From G963663315 sp963663315 (lineage in GTDB: Bacteria > Pseudomonadota > Gammaproteobacteria > Arenicellales > Poriferihabitantaceae), in assembly GCA_963663315.1 (NCBI GenBank), contig OY760176.1, positions 992,001-1,056,000 on the forward strand: a DNA stretch of 64,000 nt, read 5' to 3'. Both the position numbers and the translations under genes were made by a program. How positions within the stretch are numbered: position 1 is the first letter of the stretch; each line of letters starts with the position of its first letter. The notes beneath the pieces were generated by a model. That model was not told the origin of the DNA. It saw nothing but the letters and a program-made list of their open reading frames with translations, and did no database searches. Below are positions 17,842-25,732 of this stretch, one piece after another.

Positions 17842-17862
17842 TTGAAATCTATCCGGGGTTGA

Positions 17863-18639
17863 TTAACAGCCATATTGTAACTGATTCAAGTGCCCGGAGA
17901 TGGCTGATTTCGTTGCCTCGTAGACCAAATTGGCAATATCCACCTGATCCCGTGAACAGGTTATCAAATCCTGGCGAATCTCAATCAAGGCCATCTCAAC
18001 ACCCCGGTCGCGGGCATGGACCAGTTGGGCATAACCCTGAGGAACTCTGGCGTCATACGGCTTGTTGTCTCCAGTCACCCGATTGGGTAGTTTTGCAAAA
18101 GCGGCCAGGAGGCGCTTGGCGAGCGCTTCGTCCTTTTCATAGAGTACTCCGAAATGCCAGGGTCGGCTGAACCCATCCATGCAGGGCGTAAAACTGTGTA
18201 CGGAAAAAATGATCGGGGTCCGGTGCTTCTCGATCATTCGGCTGACCAGATCGCCATATTGATTGTGGTAGGGGTGAAAAATCTGGTTGATACGCTGTTG
18301 CCTGTCCGTATCTTGAAGGTTCTGATTGCCTGAAACAGGAATATGATCAGACTCGTCGGCAATCAGGGTCGGATCGTCGAGATGCCGGTTCAAATCAATC
18401 ACCAACCTCGAATAATTGCCCAGAATCAGCGGTGCATCAAACAACCGGGATAACTGTATCGCCACTTGTCTTGTACCAATATCATAGGCAATATGCATTT
18501 GCAGTTGGTCGTTGCTCAAACCCAGATTTTCCAGCTGTTTCGGGATTCGGTTTCCAGCATGATCGCAGGTAATCAATATCGGAGCTGGCCCTTCGGGATT
18601 CCTTACTTCAAACGGTGGTGGCTCACTTTCAAGAAGCAT
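17863..18639 (-). CDS. N-formylglutamate amidohydrolase family protein
   Basis: A 258-residue protein of the HutG-like N-formylglutamate deformylase family, a zinc hydrolase fold. Visible hallmarks are ILITCDHAGNRIP near the N-terminus, DIGTRQVAIQLS, SRLVIDLNR, FSVHSFTP and the ending ALIEIRQDLI. No histidine-degradation genes are nearby; it sits between trpD and aroC. The substrate may therefore differ from N-formylglutamate. The family call is firm, the precise reaction is not. Confidence 0.85.
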   Translation of the reverse strand: MLLESEPPPFEVRNPEGPAPILITCDHAGNRIPKQLENLGLSNDQLQMHIAYDIGTRQVAIQLSRLFDAPLILGNYSRLVIDLNRHLDDPTLIADESDHIPVSGNQNLQDTDRQQRINQIFHPYHNQYGDLVSRMIEKHRTPIIFSVHSFTPCMDGFSRPWHFGVLYEKDEALAKRLLAAFAKLPNRVTGDNKPYDARVPQGYAQLVHARDRGVEMALIEIRQDLITCSRDQVDIANLVYEATKSAISGHLNQLQYGC

Positions 18640-18681
18640 GTTTGCTGCGGAATTTACCTGATTCAGATCAAACGCAGATCA

Positions 18682-19698
18682 TCAAAAAGAGTTTGAAATC
18701 CTGATCAGTTGGGTGAGCTTGTCCAGCCCGGCCCCGCTTGACAGAATCACACGCGCCTGGTCCACTCCGTCCTGTATTGAGCTTGCCAGGTCTGCGGCAT
18801 AAATTGTAGCGCCGGAGTTTAATGCGATCATGTCAGATGCCGGACCCGTTTGCCCACCTAACGCCTGTTGGATCAGATTCAGACTTTGTTTCGAATCTGA
18901 AACAGTGATGGCACTCAGGCTGGATCTTTGTACGCCAAACCGCTCGGGGCTGATTTCGTATTCGGTGAAAGAACCGTTCCTGAATTCGGCGACTCTGGTG
19001 TCGGCGGCAATCGATATTTCATCCAGACCATCATCCGAACTGACCACCAGTGTGTGAATGCTTCCCAGTTCAGCATAAACTTCCGCCATCGGCCTGACCC
19101 AGTTCTGGCTGAATACGCCAGCAAGCTGATAGCGGGCATTGGCTGGATTTGTAAGCGGTCCGAGTAAATTGAAAATGGTTCGGATTCCGATCTCCTTTCT
19201 TGGACCAATGGCGAAACGCATGGCTGAATGATGAGATGGCGCGAACATGAAACCGATACCGCATTGATCGATACATTGACCGACCTGATCGGGAGAGATA
19301 GTGATATTGACGCCGGCTGCCTCAAGTACATCAGCGCTGCCGGAATTTCCGGTGGCAGCCCGGTTTCCATGTTTCGCTACAGTTGCACCTGCTGCACTGG
19401 CAATCAGCGCACTCGCGGTAGAGACATTGAATAATCCGGCACTGTCGCCCCCTGTACCTACGCTATCGACTATTTTGTCAGACCGGACGGATACTTTTGC
19501 AGATAGATCACGCATGATAGCCGCAGCGCCTGCAATCTCATCAATGGATTCGCCTTTGATCATCAGTGCAGTCAGAAAGGAGCCAATTTGTGAATCGGTG
19601 GCTGCGCCCGACATAATCAGTGTCATGACGGAATGCATTTGATCACGGCTCAGATTCTGTCCAGCGACCACTTTGCGAATTGCGGATGGTAAGTCCAT
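18682..19698 (-). CDS. trpD: Anthranilate phosphoribosyltransferase
   Basis: A 338-residue enzyme joining anthranilate to PRPP in tryptophan synthesis. The PRPP loop VGTGGDSAGLFNVST, KHGNRAATGNSGSADVLEA and FAPSHHSAMRFAIGPRKEIG are diagnostic; the C-terminal domain carries SSDDGLDEIS. Full length, start ATG 19698, 28 bases downstream of nlpD. trpE, trpG and trpC are not adjacent, so the pathway is split between this site and trpBA. Confidence 0.97.
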   Translation of the reverse strand: MDLPSAIRKVVAGQNLSRDQMHSVMTLIMSGAATDSQIGSFLTALMIKGESIDEIAGAAAIMRDLSAKVSVRSDKIVDSVGTGGDSAGLFNVSTASALIASAAGATVAKHGNRAATGNSGSADVLEAAGVNITISPDQVGQCIDQCGIGFMFAPSHHSAMRFAIGPRKEIGIRTIFNLLGPLTNPANARYQLAGVFSQNWVRPMAEVYAELGSIHTLVVSSDDGLDEISIAADTRVAEFRNGSFTEYEISPERFGVQRSSLSAITVSDSKQSLNLIQQALGGQTGPASDMIALNSGATIYAADLASSIQDGVDQARVILSSGAGLDKLTQLIRISNSF

Positions 19699-19726
19699 GG
19701 GTATCTATGGGAATATATTGTTCAGG

Positions 19727-20476
19727 TTACTTAAGATAACTCATCGGGTTGACTGGCTGGCCATTCTTGCGTAGCTCGAAATGTAGCATGGTTGATTGTG
19801 CCCCGCTACTGCCCATCATGGCGATTTGTTGACCCGACTGAACAGCCTGCCCTTCTTCCACCAGAATTTTCTGGTTGTGGGCATAGGCGCTGAGAAACTC
19901 GGGCGAGTGTTTCAGGATAACCAGGTTGCCGTACCCTCTCAGACCCTGACCTGCATAGACGACCTCTCCGGCCGCGGTGGCCTTGATCGGGCTGCCTTCA
20001 GCTCCTGCAATCTGTATGCCTTTATTGCCCTGATCAAGAGAATATCTTCCAATCAATTTACCCTCTGCCGGCCAGTTCCATTTGTTCGGAGAAGCGGTAA
20101 AGGAAACAGATGGCAGCGCTTCGGTCTGGGCAGTCAGCTGTGGAGCGGTTTTTTTTGCAGGTAGTTTTTTGGCAATGACAGGCTGGGGCTCTTCGTCGGC
20201 GCCCAGGGCTGTAACCCTGGACTCGCGCTTTCGCAGGTAGACAATTTGGCCGGCGCTCAGTTTATAGGGCTTTTTCAGATCACTGAAATTGGCAATATCC
20301 AGGAAATCGACACCGAATGCCCAGGCGATTTCGTAGATTGAATCACCCTGTTTTACCTCATAGGCCTTCGGAATATTCCTCGACGGAGATTTGTTGATCA
20401 CCGGAATCGGAACCGATGGCGAGACACATCCTGCCAGGAACAAAACCAATAATCCGCAGACGGATAATTTTCTCAT
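19727..20476 (-). CDS. nlpD: NlpD-like lipoprotein, LysM plus degenerate LytM domain
   Basis: A ~249-residue lipoprotein. The signal ends in the lipobox LAGC (Cys17 from the chosen ATG at 20476), a LysM domain follows (YEVKQGDSIYEIAWAFGVDF), then a low-complexity linker and a LytM/M23 domain. The zinc-binding His-x-n-Asp is replaced (QGNKGIQIAG), as in E. coli NlpD (NKGIDIAG), so it is an activator of an amidase rather than an enzyme. An upstream in-frame Met exists but would sit inside the DedA gene and spoil the signal. Known role: activates AmiC for daughter-cell separation. The usual downstream gene rpoS is replaced here by trpD. Confidence 0.92.
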   Translation of the reverse strand: MRKLSVCGLLVLFLAGCVSPSVPIPVINKSPSRNIPKAYEVKQGDSIYEIAWAFGVDFLDIANFSDLKKPYKLSAGQIVYLRKRESRVTALGADEEPQPVIAKKLPAKKTAPQLTAQTEALPSVSFTASPNKWNWPAEGKLIGRYSLDQGNKGIQIAGAEGSPIKATAAGEVVYAGQGLRGYGNLVILKHSPEFLSAYAHNQKILVEEGQAVQSGQQIAMMGSSGAQSTMLHFELRKNGQPVNPMSYLK

Positions 20477-20484
20477 GATATTTT

Positions 20485-21057
20485 TTAAATAAAAAAAACA
20501 GCTGCTGCCAGAATCAGCACACTCCAGCCAATCCACTCGATCCATTTATCGATCATAGGGGCTATTCTCCCGCCACCCCACCAGATCAGTGTACTAACCA
20601 AAAAAAACTGGGATGCCCGCCCAACCAGAGAAGCCAGAATGAACGGTAGCAATGCAAGGCTTAATACTCCTGCTGCAATTGTAAATAACTTGTACGGTAT
20701 CGGAGTGAGCCCTGCAAGCAATACCAGCCAGAGTCCATACCGACCAAACCAGTCCTGTATTTTCACAAAATCTTCGCCAAGATGATAGAACTCAAGAATC
20801 GGATATCCGATCTGATCGAACAGGAAATAACCGATCAGGTAACCGAATACGCCACCTGCCACTGAAGTTATGGTGGTAATTGATGCCAGCCACCAGGCTC
20901 GCTCCGGTCTGGCCAGTACCATGGGCGCCAGCATCAATGAAGTCGGTACGGGAAAAAATGAAGATTCCACGAAACTCACCCCGCACAGGTATTTTTCGGC
21001 ATGGGGGGACTTCGACCACTTCAGTACCTTGTCGTACAGTGGGGCAAAAACCTTCAC
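20485..21057 (-). CDS. DedA/YqaA-family inner-membrane protein
   Basis: A 190-residue integral membrane protein of the DedA/SNARE-associated (VTT) family, YqaA branch. Family motifs: FVESSFFPVPTSLMLAPMV, GGVFGYLIGYFLF, GRYGLWLVLLAGLTPIPYKL and FTIAAGVLSL. About five hydrophobic segments. DedA proteins are linked to lipid flipping and proton-gradient-dependent drug and pH resistance. It lies between pcm (4-base gap) and nlpD, an order also seen in other Gammaproteobacteria. Confidence 0.9.
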   Translation of the reverse strand: MKVFAPLYDKVLKWSKSPHAEKYLCGVSFVESSFFPVPTSLMLAPMVLARPERAWWLASITTITSVAGGVFGYLIGYFLFDQIGYPILEFYHLGEDFVKIQDWFGRYGLWLVLLAGLTPIPYKLFTIAAGVLSLALLPFILASLVGRASQFFLVSTLIWWGGGRIAPMIDKWIEWIGWSVLILAAAVFFI

Positions 21058-21061
21058 CTCG

Positions 21062-21697
21062 TTATTGCCTGCCTTTTAACATCGGAACGAAACGAACTGC
21101 TTCTCTTAGTTGCTCATCAAAACCCGATTGGGTGCGGGTAATAATTCGAAGTCTCTGGCTATCTTCACTTCCCACCGGAATCACCAACTTACCTCTTGTC
21201 GCCAGTTGATCGAGCAATGTCTGGGGAACGGTTTGGGGGGCGGCAGTGACAATGATTCCATCAAATGGCTGGTTGCTTTCCCAACCAAGAAAACCATCGC
21301 CATTAAGATAACTTATATTGCGATAACCGAGTTCCGGCAGTCGCTGTCTGGTTTCGGTTTGCAGGGAAGCGATTCGCTCAATGGTGAATACCCAGTTTAC
21401 CAACTGCGACAGTATTGCAGTCTGATAGCCGCACCCGGTGCCGATTTCCAGCACTTTTTTGACTGGCAACGGGCCTTCAATTATCAGTCCAGTCATCAAT
21501 GCCACTATATATGGCTGAGAGATGGTCTGCTTATCGCCGATCGGTAATGCGGTATCTTCATAGGCTCTGTGAGACAGCGCCTCATCAATGAAAAGATGGC
21601 GGGGCGTACTCATCATGATCTCGAGCACTCGTTCGTTTTTAATTCCCTGGTTACGAATACGATCAATCAACCTCTTCCTTGTGCGCATCGAAGTCAT
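21062..21697 (-). CDS. pcm: Protein-L-isoaspartate O-methyltransferase
   Basis: A ~211-residue SAM-dependent enzyme that starts repair of isoaspartyl damage. Motifs: PRHLFIDEALSHRAYEDTAL, GDKQTISQPYIVALM, VLEIGTGCGYQTA (SAM loop), DGIIVTAAPQTVPQTLLDQL and LVIPVG. ATG 21697 is chosen: MTSMRTRKRLIDRI aligns with known starts (MTSQRTRERLIQRL in Pseudomonas) and AAGG lies 7 bases upstream; 21736 is the alternative. surE, usually upstream, is absent. Confidence 0.95.
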   Translation of the reverse strand: MTSMRTRKRLIDRIRNQGIKNERVLEIMMSTPRHLFIDEALSHRAYEDTALPIGDKQTISQPYIVALMTGLIIEGPLPVKKVLEIGTGCGYQTAILSQLVNWVFTIERIASLQTETRQRLPELGYRNISYLNGDGFLGWESNQPFDGIIVTAAPQTVPQTLLDQLATRGKLVIPVGSEDSQRLRIITRTQSGFDEQLREAVRFVPMLKGRQ

Positions 21698-21959
21698 CCC
21701 GATGCCTTCACGTTGTCTGCGATTAAGGGGCGCCATATCTGGACTTTATATTTTCTTTATTCAGGTTTCGGGCACGAGCAGCGCCCTTCCGGGATTGTTG
21801 CAACGGTTCTTGAGTATATCGCATCGTAAGCCGGGTGCGGAGTAGATCGCCGTGCGAAACATGCGTTATTATAGTAAACGCTGATGTGGAGACTGCATCG
21901 GATCGGATGGGGTAAGTTAACCCTGTTACCATTGGTTTTGATACACAGGAAATCTGGTT

Positions 21960-23825
21960 TTGATTGATTCGTTATTCACATGGTTTGAAAAATACAGGAC
22001 GCCATTTCCTGAGCATGTCCCACTCAAACCTCCACGCACACTGTTCGGATTCCTCGGTCACTATGCGAAGCCGTTCTGGCAACTGATTCTGGTCGGTTCG
22101 ATACTGTCTGGAATGGTGGCCCTGATTGAGGTTTATCTATTTTCATTTGTCGGTAATCTGGTCGATTGGCTGTCCGTATCGAGTCGGGATACTTTCTGGG
22201 AAAGTCACAAATTTCAGATTATCACCATCAGTGTGATTATCCTGGTGGTATTGCCGACGTTGAAACTGTTTTACGAAGTCATTATCCACCAGGGCGTGCT
22301 GGGAAATTTCGCGATGCGAACAAGGTGGGAAACCCATCGCTATCTGCTCAAACAGAGTGTCAAATTTTTCCAGGATGATTTTGCAGGAAGAGTAGCTGCC
22401 AAAATGATGCAGACCTCTCTTGGGGTCAGGGATGTGATCATCACGATCACCGAAGTCATGGTTTATGTCTCAGTCTATTTTGTGGGTGCGCTGATCCTGT
22501 TTGCAGCCAGTGATATACGATTGACCTTGCCGATGGTTGGCTGGTTAGCCGGATATGTGGTGGTGGTGTGGTATTTCATACCGAAGCTGCGTCAGGCTTC
22601 GATGGATCAGGCAGAAGCGAGATCGATGGTAACGGGCCGCGTGGTTGACAGCTATACCAATATTACTACGGTCAAAATGTTTGCACATTCCAACTATGAG
22701 GATGAGTATGCCAAGGAGGGCATGCAGAAATTCCTGATTCCTGTGTATGAGCAGATGCGCCTGTCTACCCGTCTTTCCGTGTATTTGACTCTGTTGAATT
22801 CCTTTCTGGTATTCAGTGTCGGAGCCAACTCGATCTGGCTCTGGTATGACAATGCGGTCACTCCGGGTGCGATTGCTTTTGCCATCGGGCTGGTACTTCG
22901 CCTGCAGGGCATGTCGCAATGGATACTCTGGGAAATATGGAGACTGTTTGAGAACATCGGCGTAGTCCAGGACGGAATTGAAACCATTTCAAACGAAATT
23001 GATATTGTAGATAACACGGAGGCGAAAAAGCTTGAGGTCTCCGAGGGTAGTATCGAATATCGAAACATTACATTCAACTACGGGAAAATCGACGGTGAAT
23101 GCGGGGTTATCGAAAATCTGTGTCTCAACATCAAGGGCGGAGAAAAGATTGGCGTGGTCGGGCGTTCAGGCTCGGGCAAATCGACTTTGGTCAGCGTATT
23201 GCTTCGGTTCTATGAATTGCAAAAGGGCCAGATAGTCATTGACGGACAGGATATCAGCAGTGTGACGCAGGATAGTCTGCGGGTAAACATTGGCATGGTC
23301 ACCCAGGACACCTCCCTGCTACATCGTTCGGTATACGAAAACATCCGATATGGAAACGGCTCTGCGACCATGGATAGTGTGGTTGCCGCAGCCAAACAGG
23401 CCAAGGCTCACCAGTTTGTTCCATATCTCGAAGATATGGAAGGTCGCAGAGGGTACCAGGCGCATGTCGGTGAACGTGGTGTAAAACTCTCCGGCGGACA
23501 AAGACAAAGGATATCGATTGCCCGGGTAATTTTAAAAAATGCACCAATATTGATTTTGGATGAAGCGACCAGCGCCCTTGATTCCGAAGTCGAAGCGGCA
23601 ATCCAGGAAAGCCTGTATCAACTGATGCAGGGCAAAACCGTGATCGCGATTGCCCACCGGCTATCTACTATCGCACAAATGGACCGCCTGATCATCATGG
23701 ATTCGGGTAAAATAACGGAGCAAGGCAACCATGATCAACTGCTGGCAAGTAAAGGCTTGTATTCAGAGCTTTGGGCCAGGCAATCCGGCGGCTTCCTGAC
23801 TTTGAAATCAGATCATCGAATTTAA
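21960..23825 (+). CDS. ABC exporter, MsbA/half-transporter type (membrane plus ATPase)
   Basis: A 621-residue type I exporter half-transporter. Six transmembrane segments (~35-330) are fused to an ATPase domain (~365-600) with Walker A VVGRSGSGKST, Q-loop GMVTQDTSLLHRSV, signature LSGGQRQRISIAR, Walker B ILILDEATSALD and H-loop IAIAHRLSTI. It should homodimerise in the inner membrane; lipid, peptide or drug export are possible. Start is TTG at 21960 with an AGGAAA Shine-Dalgarno 7 bases upstream. Its end overlaps the converging HAD phosphatase gene by 18 bases. Confidence 0.93.
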   Translation: MIDSLFTWFEKYRTPFPEHVPLKPPRTLFGFLGHYAKPFWQLILVGSILSGMVALIEVYLFSFVGNLVDWLSVSSRDTFWESHKFQIITISVIILVVLPTLKLFYEVIIHQGVLGNFAMRTRWETHRYLLKQSVKFFQDDFAGRVAAKMMQTSLGVRDVIITITEVMVYVSVYFVGALILFAASDIRLTLPMVGWLAGYVVVVWYFIPKLRQASMDQAEARSMVTGRVVDSYTNITTVKMFAHSNYEDEYAKEGMQKFLIPVYEQMRLSTRLSVYLTLLNSFLVFSVGANSIWLWYDNAVTPGAIAFAIGLVLRLQGMSQWILWEIWRLFENIGVVQDGIETISNEIDIVDNTEAKKLEVSEGSIEYRNITFNYGKIDGECGVIENLCLNIKGGEKIGVVGRSGSGKSTLVSVLLRFYELQKGQIVIDGQDISSVTQDSLRVNIGMVTQDTSLLHRSVYENIRYGNGSATMDSVVAAAKQAKAHQFVPYLEDMEGRRGYQAHVGERGVKLSGGQRQRISIARVILKNAPILILDEATSALDSEVEAAIQESLYQLMQGKTVIAIAHRLSTIAQMDRLIIMDSGKITEQGNHDQLLASKGLYSELWARQSGGFLTLKSDHRI

Positions 23826-24398
23826 TGCCCTGAATTCGGTAATTTTATGATGAGTGAATTGCGGCCATTGAAACCTGCCGGACGAATCGAAATGCACAGT
23901 CTGGATACCGGCCTCGAATCCAGCCTGAATGTCATACAGAAAATCCCCAACGATAACGGTTTCCTCCCTGGGGGCATTCCAGTGATCAAGCAATAAATGC
24001 ACCCCGTCAGGCTTGGGTTTTGGCGCACAATCCTCTCGGCTGACCACGCTGTCATTTTCGAAGAAAGGCGATAATCCTACTGCTGACAGAGTGGCATGGG
24101 CGATTTCCCGGCCGTTTCTTGTCAGTATCCCGAGCCTTTTCCCAGCCTCGGTCAAGCGCGTCAAAATGTCTTTCACTCCGGGCTGCGCCTGCGCCTCATG
24201 GGCCAGACGCATTTCGAGCATATGCAGTTTTTGAGTGGTCTGGGCAGCGCGGGAGGCGGGCATTTTCTCGATCGCTTCAAGAATCGGCGAACTCGACTTG
24301 ATGCCGAGTTGAGATCGGATATCTTCGAAATCATGGATTGGCATGGTCAAGGTTCCATCCATATCAAAGATCCAGAAATTAAAATGTCTGAGCGGCAT
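23808..24398 (-). CDS. HAD-family phosphatase, phosphoglycolate-phosphatase-like
   Basis: A 196-residue HAD hydrolase with the nucleophile motif I IFDMDGTLT (Asp12/Asp14), motif II LGILTRNGRE, the Lys region EDCAPKPKPDG and motif IV VIVGDFLYDIQAG. The small helical cap suggests the Gph/pyrophosphatase-like subgroup acting on small phosphorylated metabolites. It follows the transhydrogenase gene by 14 bases on the same strand and may be cotranscribed. The substrate is unknown. Confidence 0.85.
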   Translation of the reverse strand: MPLRHFNFWIFDMDGTLTMPIHDFEDIRSQLGIKSSSPILEAIEKMPASRAAQTTQKLHMLEMRLAHEAQAQPGVKDILTRLTEAGKRLGILTRNGREIAHATLSAVGLSPFFENDSVVSREDCAPKPKPDGVHLLLDHWNAPREETVIVGDFLYDIQAGFEAGIQTVHFDSSGRFQWPQFTHHKITEFRALNSMI

Positions 24399-24412
24399 TT
24401 GCTGGAGATTGG

Positions 24413-25717
24413 CTACCAGTAACTCAATGCGGCGCTGTAGATACTTTCCATGTCAGACAGGTTTGCGACCCGGGGTGCGTTAAGTATTGCCCGCTTCTGA
24501 CGTATTGACGAATCCGCAAGACGGCCGACGTCTTCTGCTGAGAAACCGACTCCACTCAGACCATTGGGCATACCGGTTGACCGCATCAATTCAATCAATC
24601 TTTGGGCAAGCGCTTCGCCGACCTCGTTTTCACCGGCATCGGTATGACTTGCACACAGCCACCTGACGGCATCCAGATGACGTGCTGGCGCTGCATCACC
24701 GAGAAACTGGAATATCGCAGGGGCGCTGACGACTACGCTGATGCCATGGGGAATAAATGGCGACGGTACGCTATAGCCCTCGGTAGTAATGTCGTTCATC
24801 AGATGGGTAACGCCATAGGACATTGCATGTGCCAAATGGGTGCCTGAATTGCCGAATGCCATTCCAGCCAGTGATGCACCCCACATCAAGGCATCCCGGG
24901 CTTCGCAATCGTCTTTGTCTGCTACGCCTCGTTCGAGGTACTGACCGACGATTTTGAGGGCGCTGCGTGCAGACATGTCACTCCAGGGGTTTGCGCCCTG
25001 TAACATCGTTCTTGCGCGGGGATCATCAATCCTGTCCCATTGAGTATAGGCTCTGGCGGTATAGCATTCCAGCGCATGGCAGAGTAAATCAAATCCGGTT
25101 GACGCCACCGCATTGGTGGGCAGCGTATCACAAACCACCGGATCAACCAGCGCTTCTTCGGGAAGCAGATAGGGACTTCCCATAACGAATTTCGTGTTCA
25201 GACTATTGATCCGGATGACCGCCACCGAGGTGCATTCAGAACCGGTTCCAGATGTCGTCGGACAGGCCAGATGGGGAAGAAGTGCGCCAGGAACCGGTTT
25301 GCCGATACCTGCCGGCGGACCAAAATAATCATTGAAGGATGCCGGATAAAGCGCATAGACCATGGCTGCTTTGGCGGTATCAATGACCGAGCCGCCGCCA
25401 ACCGAAACCACTCCATCAAATTTTCCCTGTGAAAGGAACCCGGACACCCGCATAATCGTGTCATCGTCGGGTTCAATTCTAATATCGGAGAATATGTCAC
25501 AGTGCAACCCCTGGGCCTTGATTGATTTACAAACCGTTGCAACGTATTCACCCCCTTCAAGATGCGGGTCAGTAAATAATGCGATCTGCTTCATGTTCAG
25601 GCTTGCAGCGCGTACACCTGCTTCAGCCAGACAACCACGACCAAAAGTATACTTGGGCATCGCAACCGTGAAGCTGTTTGCCCCTCCCTCTACTGGCTCA
25701 AAATATTGACAACTCAT
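24413..25717 (-). CDS. Hydroxyacid-oxoacid transhydrogenase (ADHFE1-like iron-type ADH)
   Basis: A 434-residue group III (iron-dependent) alcohol dehydrogenase. It matches the transhydrogenase branch typified by human ADHFE1, which oxidises 4-hydroxybutyrate to succinic semialdehyde while reducing 2-oxoglutarate. NAD motif VVSVGGGSVIDTAKA, PTTSGTGSECTSVAVI, and metal-site segments GFDLLCHALECYT and FGNSGTHLAHAMSYG are intact, as is the branch-specific SPFIPHGISVVVSAPAIF. It follows lon by 15 bases. The branch call is from remembered motif similarity; activity on other alcohols is possible. Confidence 0.82.
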   Translation of the reverse strand: MSCQYFEPVEGGANSFTVAMPKYTFGRGCLAEAGVRAASLNMKQIALFTDPHLEGGEYVATVCKSIKAQGLHCDIFSDIRIEPDDDTIMRVSGFLSQGKFDGVVSVGGGSVIDTAKAAMVYALYPASFNDYFGPPAGIGKPVPGALLPHLACPTTSGTGSECTSVAVIRINSLNTKFVMGSPYLLPEEALVDPVVCDTLPTNAVASTGFDLLCHALECYTARAYTQWDRIDDPRARTMLQGANPWSDMSARSALKIVGQYLERGVADKDDCEARDALMWGASLAGMAFGNSGTHLAHAMSYGVTHLMNDITTEGYSVPSPFIPHGISVVVSAPAIFQFLGDAAPARHLDAVRWLCASHTDAGENEVGEALAQRLIELMRSTGMPNGLSGVGFSAEDVGRLADSSIRQKRAILNAPRVANLSDMESIYSAALSYW

Positions 25718-25732
25718 GTTGATTTTCCCTGT

